NCBI GenBank assembly: GCA_947253135.1
Contig: CAMXYS010000034.1
Location: 1 to 14,182, forward strand
DNA: 14,182 nt
Direction of reading: 5' to 3'
From: an uncultured Clostridia bacterium
Lineage (GTDB): Bacteria; Bacillota; Clostridia; Saccharofermentanales; Fastidiosipilaceae
Part shown: positions 1 through 7,722 of the stretch, piece after piece
Numbering within the stretch: the first letter of the stretch is position 1
How the letters are laid out: each line of letters starts with the position of its first letter
Notes under the pieces: generated by a model
Databases searched by the model: none
What the model was told of the DNA's origin: nothing
What the model saw: only the letters and a program-made list of their open reading frames with translations
Position numbers and translations under genes: made by a program

Positions 1-136
1 CTCCAGAAGTCTGATGTGCGCCTGGCAAAAGGAAACTGATTGCCCGCCCGAAGCCTATGCCGAGGCCTGCCGGCGGGCGGCAGAAGCAATGCAAAAAGAC
101 CTCAACCGGGCCCTGCAAAATCGAACCGGTGGCTAA
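1..136 (+). CDS. pyrF: Orotidine 5'-phosphate decarboxylase, type 2, C-terminal fragment
   Basis: Partial gene entering from the left edge; the frame runs from base 2 to the TAA at 134-136 and gives 44 residues. The segment SRSLMCAWQ followed by a PEAYAEACRRAAEAM helix resembles the end of the longer (subfamily 2) OMP decarboxylases, where a conserved SR-x-(I/L)-x-x-A(Y/W) strand-loop is followed by an Ala-rich helix of the form (F/Y)AEAARxAAxxM. That enzyme decarboxylates OMP to UMP, the last step of de novo pyrimidine synthesis. The position directly ahead of carB-pyrK-pyrD-pyrE fits this well. The core with the Lys/Asp catalytic residues lies outside the window, so the call rests on a short tail plus context. 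There is no clear intrinsic terminator after it. Confidence 0.65.
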   Translation, partial: SRSLMCAWQKETDCPPEAYAEACRRAAEAMQKDLNRALQNRTGG

Positions 137-192
137 TTAAAAGCAAGATAAGCAGCCGTAAAAAAATCTTTGAAAAGTAAGTTTGCATAGAA

Positions 193-210
193 TTCGCATT
201 TTTATTCAAA
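193..210 (+). promoter_or_regulatory. Putative ARG box (ArgR/AhrC operator) upstream of carB
   Basis: The 18 bases TTCGCATTTTTATTCAAA match the E. coli-style ARG box TNTGAATWWWWATTCANW at 16 of 18 positions (counting N and W positions), with a perfect right half. They match the reverse complement of the Bacillus consensus CATGAATAAAAATKCAAK at 14 of 18. ArgR/AhrC binds such boxes in carAB and arg promoters because carbamoyl phosphate is shared between arginine and pyrimidine synthesis. Only a weak second box (around 169-186) is visible nearby. The region is A/T-rich, so a chance match is possible, but its place directly ahead of carB supports it. Confidence 0.5.
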
Positions 211-256
211 AGAAACAAAAATAATCAGAATAAGTGCAAGAATATGCAAGGTAGAG

Positions 257-262
257 TATAAT
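257..262 (+). promoter_or_regulatory. Possible -10 element of a carB promoter
   Basis: A perfect TATAAT lies 32 bases before the carB start, in the A/T-rich 158-base gap between the pyrF tail and carB. At the expected 16-18 base spacing the -35 region reads around GTGCAA and is poor, so recognition would need an activator or another element. The putative ARG box ends about 46 bases upstream of this hexamer, so a repressor there would act from upstream rather than by covering the -10. Confidence 0.4.
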
Positions 263-294
263 CTATTTTATTTTGGAAGGCTGAAGGGGAAGAT

Positions 295-3200
295 ATGCCA
301 AAGATAAATGATATTAAAAGGATAATGGTCATTGGCTCCGGTCCGATAATTATCGGGCAGGCAGCAGAATTTGATTACGCCGGAACTCAGGCCTGCCGTA
401 CTTTAAAAGAAGAGGGCATGGAGGTTGTTTTATTGAATAGCAACCCCGCCACTATTATGACGGATACGGACATGGCCGACAAAGTGTACATCGAGCCTTT
501 GCAAACCGATATTGTCAAACGCATTTTGCTGGAAGAAAAATGCGAAGGTTTGTTGGCCAGCTTGGGCGGGCAGACCGGCTTAAATTTTGCTATGGAGCTG
601 ACGGAAGACGGCTTTTTAGAAGAACACAACATCCGTTTGTTGGGGACTCCGGCAGCAGGTATTTTTAAGGGAGAAGACCGTGAGGCTTTCCGCGATACGA
701 TGCTGGCGATTGGGGAACCTTGTGTCCCCTCGGGCATAGCCCATAATCTGGACCAATGCAAAGAACTGGCCGAAGACATCGGTTATCCGGTTATTATTCG
801 CCCGGCCTTCACCTTGGGCGGCACCGGCGGTGGCATCGCAGCAGACGAGGCGACCATGTTGGAGATCGCTGCGGCGGGCCTGGAGGCCAGCCGGGTCCAC
901 CAGGTTTTGGTGGAAAAATCTATCGCCGGCTGGAAAGAAATAGAGTTCGAGGCTGTCCGGGACGGCGCCGGCAATGCGATTACTGTTTGCAGTATGGAAA
1001 ATTTTGATCCGGTCGGTGTCCACACCGGCGATTCGATTGTCTTTGCTCCGGCTTTGACTTTAAGTGACGCTGAAGTCGCTATGCTGCGCCGGTCAACGCT
1101 CAATATCGTAAATACCTTGGGGATCGAAGGTGGCTGCAATACTCAATTTGCCTTAGATCCTGTCACCGGGCGCTATGCTGTCATCGAAGTCAACCCCCGG
1201 CTCTCTCGCTCTTCTGCCTTGGCATCCAAGGCCACGGGCTATCCGATTGCCAAGGTGGCTACCCGTATCGCCTTGGGCTACAGCTTGGCTGAAATCGAAA
1301 ATGTTGTGACAGAGGTGACGACGGCTGCCTCAGAACCGGTTGTTGATTATATTGTTTGTAAGATTCCCAAGTGGCCATTTGATAAATTTATCAAGGCGGA
1401 AAGAAAATTGGGGACACAGATGAAGGCCACGGGCGAGGTCATGTCCATCGCCCCTACTTTTGAGGCGGCCTTGATGAAGGCGGTACGTTCACTGGAGCTC
1501 AACTACGGCGGCTTGTACAGTGCTTCCTTGGCGGCTATGTCAGAGACTGAATTTGCCCCCTTGCTTGAAGTGGTCGATGACCGTCGCTTGTTTGTGCTGG
1601 CAGAGGCCCTGCGCCGGGGCTACAGCTTAGCAGACCTCTACGATAAGACACGGATCACCCCTTATTTCCTGTCAGGTTTACAGTCCATTGTCAACCTGGA
1701 GCAGACCTTCCGGACTGCCCCGGTGATTACGGAGGCCATGTTCAGACAAGCGGTGGAATATGGCTTTACTGTCTCTTGGATTGCCGATTTATCCGGTCGT
1801 CCGGAAGCGGAGGTAGAGGCAATTGCCAAGGCCTTTAACCTTCCTTACACCTACAAAATGGTGGACACTTGTGCGGGTGAATATGCCGCTCAAACACCTT
1901 ATTTCTACGGGCACCACGACCTGGTTAACGAAGCGCAGCCCGAACCGGGTGAGAAAATTGTTGTTTTAGGCTCCGGCCCGATCAGAATCGGCCAGGGAGT
2001 TGAATTTGATTACTGTTCGGTCCACTGTGTTAAAGAGCTGAGAAGGATGGGCTACGAGGCGATTATCATCAATAACAATCCGGAGACTGTATCCACTGAT
2101 TTTGATATTTCAGACCGCCTTTATTTTGAACCCTTAGTCAAGGATGACGTGCAGGGCGTTTTGGATAATGAACAACCGGCCGGTGTGATCTGCCAATTTG
2201 GTGGACAGACGGCGATCAAGCTGATCAAGGCTGTCAGCGAAATGGGTTACCCCATCTTAGGAACCTCGGCGGATGGGGTTGACGAGGCTGAAGATCGGGA
2301 GCGTTTTGATGCGGTCTTAGAAGCTTGCGAAATTCCTCGCCCGGGTGGGCGGACTGTTTTTACGGTAGAAGAGGCAGTTCAGGCAGCGGCTGAACTGATG
2401 TACCCGGTCCTCTTACGCCCCTCCTATGTGTTGGGTGGACAGGGTATGGTGATCTGTACGGACGAGGCGGATGTCCGCGAGTACATGGGTTATATCAACC
2501 GCCAGGCACAAGAACACCCGGTTCTGGTCGACAAGTACTTGATGGGTTTGGAGCTGGAAGTGGATGCGGTTTCCGACGGTGACCATATCTTAATACCCGG
2601 TATTATGGAGCATCTGGAGCGGGCCGGTGTCCATTCAGGCGACTCGATCTCGATTTTTCCGGCCTATATCAGTGAGCGGATCAGGGATACGATCATCAGT
2701 TATACGGAGCGTCTGGCCAAGGCCTTGAACATTATCGGTCTTTTGAATATTCAATATATTCTTTACAACGATGATGTCTATGTGATTGAAGTCAATCCCC
2801 GGTCATCGCGGACGATTCCTTATATCAGCAAGGTGACGGGCCTGCCTGTGGTTGCTCTGGCGACCAGGGTCATGTTGGGTGAAAAATTAGCAGATATGGG
2901 CTATGGCACGGGCCTTTATGCCCGTTATCCCTCTGTTTATGCGATCAAGGCCCCCGTTTTTTCTTTCGAAAAATTACATAATGTTGACACGGCCCTGGGC
3001 CCGGAGATGAAGAGTACCGGCGAGGTCTTGGGTGTAGCTACAACCTACAGTGAGGCTATGTACAAGGCGATTTTAGCCTCCGGCTTTAAGTTCCCCCGAA
3101 AAGGTGAGGGCATTATGCTGACCGTGCGGGATGCGGACAAGCCGGACTTGCTGCCTTTGGCAGAGCGATTGTTTGGCCTGGGCTATGAACTGTATGCTAC

Positions 3201-3564
3201 CGGTGGCACTGCCAATTACTTAAATCGGCACGGAGTTCCCACAAATGTGGTCAGGCGGGTTGGCGAAGCGGCGCCCACAGCCCGTGAATATGTCGCTTCC
3301 GGCCGGATTAAGCTCTTGGTCAATACGACAGACCAAAGTGAAGCCGGGTCGACCGGTTTTGCCCTGCGTCGCATTTGTATTGAGCACGGGGTACCCACTG
3401 TAACTTCGCTTGACACTTGTTTGGCGGTGGTCGATTGCCTGGATCAGGGCTTGACGCCACAAAATATTACAACAGTGGACATGGAGAACTTTGCTGAGCG
3501 GGTGGAGGCGACCCGGCTGCGCACAGTACCGGAGCATGAACTGCCAAAACACAATATGTTGTAA
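295..3564 (+). CDS. carB: Carbamoyl-phosphate synthase large subunit
   Basis: Makes carbamoyl phosphate from bicarbonate, ammonia (delivered by the small subunit CarA) and two ATP, in the cytoplasm; the product feeds pyrimidine and arginine synthesis. The 1089-residue protein has the family's duplicated layout: a first half opening with VIGSGPIIIGQAAEFDYAG (residues 12-30) and an ATP-grasp domain with EVNPRLSRSSALASKATGYP near 300; an oligomerisation segment near 400-555; a second half opening with VLGSGPIRIGQGVEFDYCS near 557, with EVNPRSSRTIPYISKVTG; and a C-terminal MGS-like allosteric domain from about 938 (LTVRDADKPD, YATGGTANYL). Length is slightly above the usual 1060-1075. The ATG start follows AAGGGGA (284-290). 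carA is not adjacent, which is unusual; it must be elsewhere. First of a tight run with pyrK and pyrD. Confidence 0.97.
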   Translation: MPKINDIKRIMVIGSGPIIIGQAAEFDYAGTQACRTLKEEGMEVVLLNSNPATIMTDTDMADKVYIEPLQTDIVKRILLEEKCEGLLASLGGQTGLNFAMELTEDGFLEEHNIRLLGTPAAGIFKGEDREAFRDTMLAIGEPCVPSGIAHNLDQCKELAEDIGYPVIIRPAFTLGGTGGGIAADEATMLEIAAAGLEASRVHQVLVEKSIAGWKEIEFEAVRDGAGNAITVCSMENFDPVGVHTGDSIVFAPALTLSDAEVAMLRRSTLNIVNTLGIEGGCNTQFALDPVTGRYAVIEVNPRLSRSSALASKATGYPIAKVATRIALGYSLAEIENVVTEVTTAASEPVVDYIVCKIPKWPFDKFIKAERKLGTQMKATGEVMSIAPTFEAALMKAVRSLELNYGGLYSASLAAMSETEFAPLLEVVDDRRLFVLAEALRRGYSLADLYDKTRITPYFLSGLQSIVNLEQTFRTAPVITEAMFRQAVEYGFTVSWIADLSGRPEAEVEAIAKAFNLPYTYKMVDTCAGEYAAQTPYFYGHHDLVNEAQPEPGEKIVVLGSGPIRIGQGVEFDYCSVHCVKELRRMGYEAIIINNNPETVSTDFDISDRLYFEPLVKDDVQGVLDNEQPAGVICQFGGQTAIKLIKAVSEMGYPILGTSADGVDEAEDRERFDAVLEACEIPRPGGRTVFTVEEAVQAAAELMYPVLLRPSYVLGGQGMVICTDEADVREYMGYINRQAQEHPVLVDKYLMGLELEVDAVSDGDHILIPGIMEHLERAGVHSGDSISIFPAYISERIRDTIISYTERLAKALNIIGLLNIQYILYNDDVYVIEVNPRSSRTIPYISKVTGLPVVALATRVMLGEKLADMGYGTGLYARYPSVYAIKAPVFSFEKLHNVDTALGPEMKSTGEVLGVATTYSEAMYKAILASGFKFPRKGEGIMLTVRDADKPDLLPLAERLFGLGYELYATGGTANYLNRHGVPTNVVRRVGEAAPTAREYVASGRIKLLVNTTDQSEAGSTGFALRRICIEHGVPTVTSLDTCLAVVDCLDQGLTPQNITTVDMENFAERVEATRLRTVPEHELPKHNML

Positions 3565-3609
3565 GCCGTGCAGTACATTAAAGAGAGGGTTACGGGGAGC
3601 CGATCAAGT

Positions 3610-4431
3610 ATGGCAAAAAGAATTGAGTTTACAGCTAGATTGGTCGCAAACAAGGCTTTGGCGGAAGGACAGCGACTGCTGACCTTCGCCTGCCCGGAAG
3701 TAGCTGCCACAGCGCGGCCGGGTCAATTTGCCGCCTTGGCGACAAAAACTTTTTTGCGGCGTCCTTTAGGAATTTGCCGGGTGGACCGGGAGGCGGGCCT
3801 TTTTGCTGTAGGCGGCCGGGCCAAAGGACCGGGCATGGCGGCGTTGCTGACCTTAGAGCCGGGGGCAGAAGTGAGTGTCTTAGCCCCTTTAGGCAAGGGG
3901 TTTGACTGGCAGCCGGGCGACACCATTATTGCCTGTGGCGGCGGCACCGGCGTTTTTCCCCTCTATTTTTTGATGGCAGAAGCCCGGGCGGCCGGCTGCC
4001 GGACCGCTGTTGCCCTCGGCTTTAGAGACCGGCAGCAGGCTATTTTGCAAAGGGAATTTGCAGCTGTGACAGACCGCTGCCTGTATGCGGCGGAAACAGG
4101 GGGCTTGGATCTGACGGGGACGGCTGTGACGGCCTTGGATGTCTTGCTAAAAGAATTTGCCGTGCCCAAAGCGGCTGACGATAAGGCTCGGCCCGGCCGG
4201 GTACACCTGGTGGCTTGCGGCCCCACACCGATGATGCAGGCCGCAGCCGGCCGGGCCCAAGCGGCAGGCCTGCCCTGCCAAGTGTCCTTAGAAGAAAGAA
4301 TGGCCTGCGGTGTGGGCTTGTGCCTGGGTTGCGCCTGCGCTGTGAAAGACCGGTCTGAACGAGGCAGTCACTATGTGCGCTGCTGTAAAGAGGGGCCGGT
4401 TTTCCGGGCCGATGAGGTGGTCTGGGAATAA
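3610..4431 (+). CDS. pyrK: Dihydroorotate dehydrogenase B (NAD+), electron transfer subunit
   Basis: FAD/[2Fe-2S] subunit that passes electrons from PyrD's FMN to NAD+. The 273-residue protein shows a flavin-reductase fold: an N-terminal beta-barrel with the FAD-binding stretch LRRPLGICRVD (49-59), a nucleotide-binding loop GGGTGVFPLYF (110-120), the ACGPTPMM motif (202-209) and a C-terminal iron-sulfur cluster site with cysteines 233, 238, 241 and 259 (MACGVGLCLGC, then CKEGPVF). The frame is open further upstream to a GTG at 3568, but that codon has no ribosome binding site; the ATG at 3610 follows GGGGAG (3594-3599) at normal spacing, and MAKRIEF is a typical start, so I use 3610. It lies 45 bases after carB and upstream of its partner pyrD, as in other type 1B clusters. 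Confidence 0.93.
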   Translation: MAKRIEFTARLVANKALAEGQRLLTFACPEVAATARPGQFAALATKTFLRRPLGICRVDREAGLFAVGGRAKGPGMAALLTLEPGAEVSVLAPLGKGFDWQPGDTIIACGGGTGVFPLYFLMAEARAAGCRTAVALGFRDRQQAILQREFAAVTDRCLYAAETGGLDLTGTAVTALDVLLKEFAVPKAADDKARPGRVHLVACGPTPMMQAAAGRAQAAGLPCQVSLEERMACGVGLCLGCACAVKDRSERGSHYVRCCKEGPVFRADEVVWE

Positions 4432-4552
4432 GCAGGTGGCTACTGGCTCGAAAACTCTGTTTCAGGGCAGAGCTTGGTTGAACAGTCGGTGGCCTGCCCG
4501 GCGGAAGAGCCTTGGTGAACGCCGCTCAAGTTCCGATAAGAGAGGGGAAAAA

Positions 4553-5467
4553 GTGACGGATTTAAGCATAAAGCTAAAGAGGATGGATTTGAAAAATCCC
4601 TTGGTAGCGGCCTCGGGAACTTATGGTTTCGGGGCAGAGGCAAGCGTTTATACGGATTTGTCACTGTGGGGGGCAATATCATCAAAAGGCATTACCATCG
4701 AACCCCGAACCGGCAACCCCCCGGCCCGGGTGGCCGAAACTCCGGCCGGCATGCTGAACAGTGTAGGTCTGCAAAATCCGGGTGCAGAGTCCTTTATTCG
4801 AGATGAATTGCCGGCCATGCTGGACCTGCCTTGCCGGACCGTGGTCAATGTAGCAGGCGGCGTGCCAGAAGATTATGAACAGGTTTGCCGCCTGTTGGCA
4901 AAAACTGAGGTTCCGGCGATCGAATTAAACTTGAGTTGTCCTAATGTCCGGGGGGGCTGTATGGCCTTCGGTGCAGATCCTGCAGCTGTAGAAATGCTTA
5001 CACGGCGCATCAGGGACCTGACGGACAAGGAAATTTGGGTCAAGCTGACGCCCAATATAACCGATATCACCGAGGCTGCCAAGGCGGCAGAGGCCGGCGG
5101 GGCAGATGGAGTTTCCTTGATCAACACGCTTTTAGGCATGGCCATCGATATCACTAGCCGGCGACCTGTCCTGCGCAACAATACCGGGGGGCTTTCAGGT
5201 CCTGCTGTCAAACCGGTGGCCTTGCGGATGGTCAGTGAAGTTTACCGGGCGGTGGCCATTCCGATTATAGGTATGGGGGGGATTATGTCGGCAGAAGATG
5301 TAGTTGCCTTTATGTTGGCCGGCGCCAGGGCCGTACAGATTGGTACAGCCAACCTCTTGTCACCGCACAACATCGAAACGATCCATGGTGACTTGGTCGA
5401 TTGGCTTCGGGCCAATGGCTGCAGGACGGCAACAGAATTGACCGGCGGCTTGCAATTGTGGAGTTGA
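4553..5467 (+). CDS. pyrD: Dihydroorotate dehydrogenase B (NAD+), catalytic subunit
   Basis: FMN enzyme that oxidises dihydroorotate to orotate; with PyrK it forms the NAD+-dependent type 1B complex in the cytoplasm. The 304-residue TIM barrel shows LKNPLVAASGTYGFG (13-27), SSKGIT near 43, GMLNSVGLQNPG (66-77) and ELNLSCPNVRGG (124-135), whose Cys129 sits where class 1 enzymes carry the catalytic base; VKLTPN, the INTLLGMAID loop, GGLSGPAVKP and the phosphate-binding GMGGI follow. The frame is open back to an ATG at 4373 inside pyrK, but residues upstream of 4553 match nothing in the family. The GTG at 4553 follows AGAGGGG at 4541-4547 and gives the usual length. The 121-base gap after pyrK holds a 6-bp inverted repeat (GGGCAG/CTGCCC) but no terminator T-run. 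Confidence 0.94.
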   Translation: MTDLSIKLKRMDLKNPLVAASGTYGFGAEASVYTDLSLWGAISSKGITIEPRTGNPPARVAETPAGMLNSVGLQNPGAESFIRDELPAMLDLPCRTVVNVAGGVPEDYEQVCRLLAKTEVPAIELNLSCPNVRGGCMAFGADPAAVEMLTRRIRDLTDKEIWVKLTPNITDITEAAKAAEAGGADGVSLINTLLGMAIDITSRRPVLRNNTGGLSGPAVKPVALRMVSEVYRAVAIPIIGMGGIMSAEDVVAFMLAGARAVQIGTANLLSPHNIETIHGDLVDWLRANGCRTATELTGGLQLWS

Positions 5468-5557
5468 TTTTTCCGGTCGAGCGGCCTGGGCGCGAGCCTG
5501 AGCAGTGAGGAGAGGGCAAAAGCCCACCTTTAAACAAAGTGATAGGAGAAGACGGCA

Positions 5558-6409
5558 ATGGAGAAAGTTATTTTACAGGACTTGTTAGCGACCGAAGCCT
5601 TGCAAGTTTGCGAGCCGGGGCAACCCTTTTGGTATACGAGCGGCCTGTTCGGCCCCTACTATATCAATACGCATTTTTTGTATGGCGATAAGGAGGCAGC
5701 TGCAGATTTGTTGCAGGCGATCGAACAAGCCGCTCGCGAACCTCTTTCTTTGCCGGAGAAAATTGACGCCATGACTTTTGAGCGCTACCAAAAAGATCCG
5801 GTCTACGCTCGGGTAATTGCTACGGCGGCCAAACGGGTAGAATCATTTTCCTTTGATTTTATCTCCGGTGGTGAACGTCGCGATTTCTTTTTTTCTTTTC
5901 CGGTCGCCCGGCTTTTGCAAAAAGACCACCTGACCATCCTCAAGGACGGCACAGCCATTTATACGAAGTTTTCCGGTGAGAGTCTACCGGCCGACCGGGT
6001 TCATTTAACCGGCAAGAAGGCTTTTCATATCGCTGACCTGGCAACGGAAGCCTCCAGTTACATGAGAGCCTGGCTGCCGGCAGTCCGGTCGCTGGGGGCG
6101 GTTATGACGGACACTTTGGCCATTGTGGACCGGCATCAAGAGGCCAAGGCTGTCCTGGCCAAGGAACAGGTGGCTCTGCATAGCTTGATCTGTTTCTCAA
6201 AAGAGGTGTTGGCTAAAGCCCAAGCGGACGGTTTACTCAGCCCTGAGCAAGTACAGATGATAGCTGACTACACGGCCGACCCGATTCGTTTTGTCAAAGA
6301 CTTTTTAGCTGCACATCCGAATTTTTTAACCAAGGAAATTAAAAAGGGGGGCAAGACGGCCGAGCGCGCCCACCGTTTGGAAATTTCTGATTACTTAGTC
6401 ACTGAGTGA
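5558..6409 (+). CDS. pyrE: Orotate phosphoribosyltransferase-like protein, long atypical form
   Basis: Expected to convert orotate and PRPP to OMP, filling the step between PyrD and PyrF. The 283-residue protein follows the OPRT layout: PFWYTSGLFGPYYIN (23-37) like the family's N-terminal substrate loop, ISGGERRDFFFSFPVARLL (102-120), LTILKDG (125-131), then AFHIADLATEASS (155-167) at the place of the PRPP-binding motif, and TLAIVDRHQEA (186-196) like the L(I/V)SLDRQE strand of E. coli PyrE. Ordinary PyrE is about 200 residues. This one has an insert at 66-98 and a 60-residue C-terminal extension (LSPEQVQMIADY, FVKDFLAAHPNFL). The PRPP motif has lost the second acidic residue and the glycines of DDxxTxG. 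ATG follows AGGAGA 90 bases after pyrD. I recall related long forms in Clostridia; activity is inferred. Confidence 0.75.
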   Translation: MEKVILQDLLATEALQVCEPGQPFWYTSGLFGPYYINTHFLYGDKEAAADLLQAIEQAAREPLSLPEKIDAMTFERYQKDPVYARVIATAAKRVESFSFDFISGGERRDFFFSFPVARLLQKDHLTILKDGTAIYTKFSGESLPADRVHLTGKKAFHIADLATEASSYMRAWLPAVRSLGAVMTDTLAIVDRHQEAKAVLAKEQVALHSLICFSKEVLAKAQADGLLSPEQVQMIADYTADPIRFVKDFLAAHPNFLTKEIKKGGKTAERAHRLEISDYLVTE

Positions 6410-6434
6410 ACGAATTGAATGGTTGCAACCGGAA

Positions 6435-7643
6435 TTAATCGAGCCCTCTTATTTGTCGGCGGAAGTGGTCCATGGCTGTAGACAGGGGCAGTTCCCGGAG
6501 CTGGGCGAGGTCAAAGTAGCCGGTTTGTTCGGCCGGATAACTGGTCCCATCGTAGGTGATGACCGGTTCAGCTAGAGGCGGCAGATCAGTCGCGGCATCT
6601 GCTGCGGTTGACTCGGGGCCCCGGTCCGCTGCGGCTGCACTTGTCAACTCTACAAAATAGCCGATTATATCCCATTCCAGGTGTGAAAAAATATGTTTCC
6701 TACCTGTCAGCGGGAAGACATTGTTAACGCTACAACCGCGATCTTCCAGCAAGCGGACTATTTCGCCTATTGTGCGGTGACCTTCAACGGTGGGAAAATC
6801 CCACAGACCGGCTAAAAGCCCGGTGGGCTTTCTGCGATAAAGCAGGTAGGAGCCCCCGGCCTCAGTCTTGGAAAAGTTAAGTACCAAGACTGTAAATGCT
6901 TCGCTCGGCCTTGTTTTTTTAGGCTTCGGTAGAGGCAGGTGCCCGGCCGTACCGGCTGCAAGCCCCCGGCAGACGCGGGCGAGTGGACAGGATTCACAAA
7001 GTGGTTTTTGCGGGCGGCAGACAAGGGCCCCCAGCTCGATTAAGGCCTCGTTAATTAAGGCGGGCGTTAAATCAGCCGAGGGAACCAGGTCGACTAGCAG
7101 TTGTTCTGCTACAGCGCGCGCTTTTTTCCGGTCTTTGACATCACCTTGTACCCAGGCGGAATTGGTCAAGCGGGCCAAAACGCGAACCACATTTCCGTCT
7201 ACGGCCGGCACCGGCAGGTTAAAGGCCAGACTGAGGATGGCACCTGCTGTATAATCACCGATGCCGGGCACCTTGAGGAGTTGTTCGTAATCAGAAGGCA
7301 AGCAGCCGTTGTGGTGGTCCAGGAGGTGGCGGGCGCCTTTGTGCAGGTTGCGGGCGCGGCTGTAGTAGCCGAGGCCCTCCCACAGTTTTAAAACCGCTTC
7401 TAAGTCTGCTGCGGCCAGTTGGGTGACGTCCGGAAAGTGCCGGATAAAGCGGTCAAAATAGGGGATGACAGTGGCCACTTGGGTTTGCTGCAACATCACT
7501 TCTGAGATCCAAATACGGTAAGGGGTTCGCTCTTCGCGCCAGGGCATCAGGCGACGGTTGGTCTGAAACCAGCGCGCCAAGTCCGGGGCGACAAGGGACA
7601 GCGGTGGTGGATTTTTAGCACTTTGATCTTGCTCTTTAAACAT
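6435..7643 (-). CDS. mutY: A/G-specific adenine DNA glycosylase
   Basis: Removes adenine mispaired with guanine or 8-oxoguanine, preventing G-to-T mutations. The 402-residue protein has MPWREERTPYRIWISEVMLQ (33-52, catalytic Glu48), a helix-hairpin-helix VPGIGDYTAGAI (125-136) followed by PAVDGNVVRVLAR with catalytic Asp149, and a [4Fe-4S] loop with cysteines 209, 216, 219 and 225 (C-x6-C-x2-C-x5-C). The C-terminal Nudix-like 8-oxoG recognition domain contains HIFSHLEW, and carries a low-complexity Ala/Pro/Asp-rich stretch near 340-365 just before ITYDGTSYPAEQTG. The ATG at 7643 has only a weak ribosome binding site, so the exact start is less sure than the gene. Convergent with pyrE (25-base gap) and divergent from hisS (79-base gap). 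Confidence 0.95.
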   Translation of the reverse strand: MFKEQDQSAKNPPPLSLVAPDLARWFQTNRRLMPWREERTPYRIWISEVMLQQTQVATVIPYFDRFIRHFPDVTQLAAADLEAVLKLWEGLGYYSRARNLHKGARHLLDHHNGCLPSDYEQLLKVPGIGDYTAGAILSLAFNLPVPAVDGNVVRVLARLTNSAWVQGDVKDRKKARAVAEQLLVDLVPSADLTPALINEALIELGALVCRPQKPLCESCPLARVCRGLAAGTAGHLPLPKPKKTRPSEAFTVLVLNFSKTEAGGSYLLYRRKPTGLLAGLWDFPTVEGHRTIGEIVRLLEDRGCSVNNVFPLTGRKHIFSHLEWDIIGYFVELTSAAAADRGPESTAADAATDLPPLAEPVITYDGTSYPAEQTGYFDLAQLRELPLSTAMDHFRRQIRGLD

Positions 7644-7687
7644 GACTCACATCTTAACACAGGGGCCGGCGAACAGACCCAATAGTG

Positions 7688-7693
7688 TATAAT
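7688..7693 (+). promoter_or_regulatory. Possible -10 element of the hisS promoter
   Basis: A perfect TATAAT lies in the 79-base gap between the divergent mutY and hisS starts, 29 bases before the hisS ATG, followed by a strong GGGGGAGG ribosome binding site at 7711-7718. The bases at the -35 distance are G/C-rich and do not resemble TTGACA, so only the -10 half is supported. The leader is far too short for a T-box riboswitch. Confidence 0.4.
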
Positions 7694-7722
7694 GTTTGCC
7701 TAGATGAACAGGGGGAGGATCT

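Noticed and set aside
137..294. PyrR-binding attenuator ahead of carB
   Set aside because: No PyrR-type binding loop (CCnGnGAGG-like) and no terminator hairpin in the leader.
616..1139. Open frames on the minus strand within carB
   Set aside because: They are shadows of the strongly conserved carB reading frame, with no ribosome binding sites or family-like composition.
3568..3609. GTG at 3568 as the pyrK start, adding 14 residues
   Set aside because: It lies 3 bases after the carB stop without a suitably spaced ribosome binding site, whereas the ATG at 3610 has GGGGAG upstream and gives a typical PyrK N-terminus.
4373..4552. N-terminal extension of pyrD starting at the ATG at 4373
   Set aside because: It overlaps the conserved end of pyrK and its translation is unlike PyrD; GTG 4553 with AGAGGGG gives the expected length.
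5511..5530. GGGC-AAAA-GCCC hairpin between pyrD and pyrE as a terminator
   Set aside because: The stem is only 4 bp and there is no T-run; it lies just ahead of the pyrE ribosome binding site within a likely operon.
7644..7722. T-box or other leader control of hisS
   Set aside because: Only 79 bases separate the divergent starts and no hairpin-terminator is present.
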